Shown here: one piece after another, positions 26,116-27,175 of the stretch
Position numbering within the stretch: position 1 is the first letter of the stretch
How the letters are laid out: each line of letters starts with the position of its first letter
DNA from: Alteromonas mediterranea DE
Lineage (GTDB): Bacteria; Pseudomonadota; Gammaproteobacteria; Enterobacterales; Alteromonadaceae
Reading direction: 5' to 3'
DNA: 27,175 nt
NCBI RefSeq assembly: GCF_000020585.3
Contig: NC_011138.3
Span: 2,939,785-2,966,959 of the forward strand
Translations under genes and position numbers: made by a program
The notes under the pieces: generated by a model
The model's database searches: none
Told to the model about the DNA's origin: nothing
Seen by the model: the letters and a program-made list of their open reading frames with translations, nothing else

Positions 26116-27175
26116 TTATTCCTCCTGCATATTCGGTGGTACTAACCAAAGCGTCTGACCAGCAATAATAGCGCCAGTATTTTCTAGGTTATTCCACTTT
26201 AGCAGTGTTGCCATTTTGATATTGTGCAATAAAGAAATACGATATAAGTTTTCACCTTCTTTTACTACATGGAATTTGTCACTTTGCTCAGATAATTCAA
26301 TATTTTGCTTTTGTTCGTTATCTGAAGGGGATGTTGAAGTTGTAGTTTGCTCATCGTCATTTGGCTCAACACGCTGGCTTTGCTCCCCCGCATCATCAAG
26401 TTCTGCCTCTGAAGTGGTTGATTGCTCTGCCTTTTCGCCCTGTTTTTGCTTTTCCACTTGAGCGCCTGCCTGCTGGCTTTCTACTTCGTTTACAGGCGAA
26501 GACTTAACAGTTCTAACGACCCTATTTTGCAAACTATCTCGTTGAACAAGGTAGCGTTTCGTCAGTTCACTTTCGGGAAACACCGAAACCATCATTTCGC
26601 CATAGTCGCTAGCCGCTTCGAGATCCCCTTGGCCTTTGGCAACTTCATACGCTAACCATAAATAGTCAGGTGTGATTTTTGCGACGCGCTCGTATTTACT
26701 CAATGAAGACTCAGCAAGGCCCCACTGCTCAGACACAGCGTAGAGCTCGCTTAATAGAAAGAGGGTTTTTCCTCGGGCTGGTTGGTGTTTCAAGGCGTCT
26801 TGAAGGTAGCCTATCGCCTCATCCACTTTTCCTTGGCTTTGTGCACATAGCGCAAGGTTTTCGTAAGTTTGCGCTGCATTTGCATAAAGGCGGTTGTTGA
26901 TAGCATCAAAGAAATAAGCTTTAGCTTTATCGTATTCCCCGTTTTGACACTTAAACGTACCATAGCTGTTTGCAATGTCACCATTCTCAGGCGCTAAGTC
27001 TATCGCTGATTTGTAGAACTCTTCGGCACGGCGGTTGTCGCCTACTAGTTGATAGTAGTAGGCCATGGCGAACTGAACATCGGCAGAGCGAGGGTCAAAG
27101 CCAGTGCTTTGTCTAAATTCTTTTTCGCTTGCGTGTAGTTGTTGTTTTGAAGGTAGGTAAGACCAAGGGACGTTC
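26116..27175 (-). pseudogene. pilW: Type IV pilus assembly TPR protein PilW/PilF with C-terminal LysM, frameshifted, 5' end outside window
   Basis: PilW/PilF is a TPR lipoprotein that helps assemble the PilQ secretin of type IV pili. Two reading frames encode one protein. From 27173 the frame gives SLGLTYLQNNNYTQAKKNLDKALAL, a clear TPR; the next TPR (DPRSADVQFAMAYYYQ) continues in another frame beginning at 27096. One base appears to be missing where TTG and GAC overlap (27096-27098). As read, the first frame would stop about 18 codons later. The downstream frame (ATG 27066) codes 316 residues: TPR helices to about 190, an E/Q/S/T-rich linker (about 195-262) and a LysM domain (about 265-308; FHVVKEGENLYRIS, AGQTLWL). 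Its place before rodZ matches the usual gene order. The break may be a real mutation or a sequence error. Confidence 0.82.

Noticed and set aside
27096..27125. Programmed -1 frameshifting in pilW
   Set aside because: An AAA-AAG tandem exists upstream, but slipping there would destroy the TPR helix that is intact up to 27099, and no stimulatory structure was evident.

Overview
The window looks like a chromosomal backbone segment of a marine gammaproteobacterium, most likely Alteromonas or a close relative. This is inferred from protein character and gene order (pilW-rodZ-ispG-hisS-yfgM-bamB-der, guaB-guaA opposite xseA, and a Pro/Arg/His/Leu tRNA cluster beside folD), not from a database search. 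Most of it is housekeeping. I see no CRISPR array, prophage, complete insertion sequence or defence island.

Layout. 1-530: four minus-strand tRNA genes, transcribed Pro(UGG)-Arg(UCU)-His(GUG)-Leu(UAG), with a near-consensus sigma70 promoter. 857-3395: plus-strand folD, a DUF1415 protein and trmO. 3567-7222: plus-strand proS, a metallo-beta-lactamase-fold hydrolase and outer-membrane phospholipase A (pldA), closely spaced and ended by a strong terminator. 7314-9958: minus-strand histone-deacetylase-family gene, broken by an in-frame TAA, preceded by a methyl-accepting chemotaxis gene. 10269-12039: an AT-rich two-gene minus-strand unit, a PEP-CTERM-type exported protein followed by an IalB-family periplasmic protein. 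This is the most accessory-looking part. 12327-15444: guaB-guaA (GMP synthesis) on the minus strand. 15545-18163: divergent xseA plus an exported protein of unknown function. 18164-18870: a 707-base gap with hairpins and a mini-ORF but no clear gene. 18871-27175: minus-strand der, then bamB, yfgM, hisS, ispG, rodZ and pilW in reverse order, joining translation factors, isoprenoid synthesis, envelope assembly, cell shape and type IV pili.

The clearest anomalies are two disrupted genes. The HDAC-family gene has a single nonsense codon (TAA at 8031-8033) between two otherwise continuous parts of one 300-residue reading frame. The pilW gene has a one-base frameshift near 27096 inside its first visible TPR repeat. 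The pilW product also carries a C-terminal LysM domain after an acidic, low-complexity linker. Other points worth a look: the PEP-CTERM/IalB pair, a TATAAT element in the loop of the ispG-hisS terminator-like hairpin, twin 7-9-7 palindromes before trmO, and the 707-base gap. I did not find a convincing new multi-gene system.
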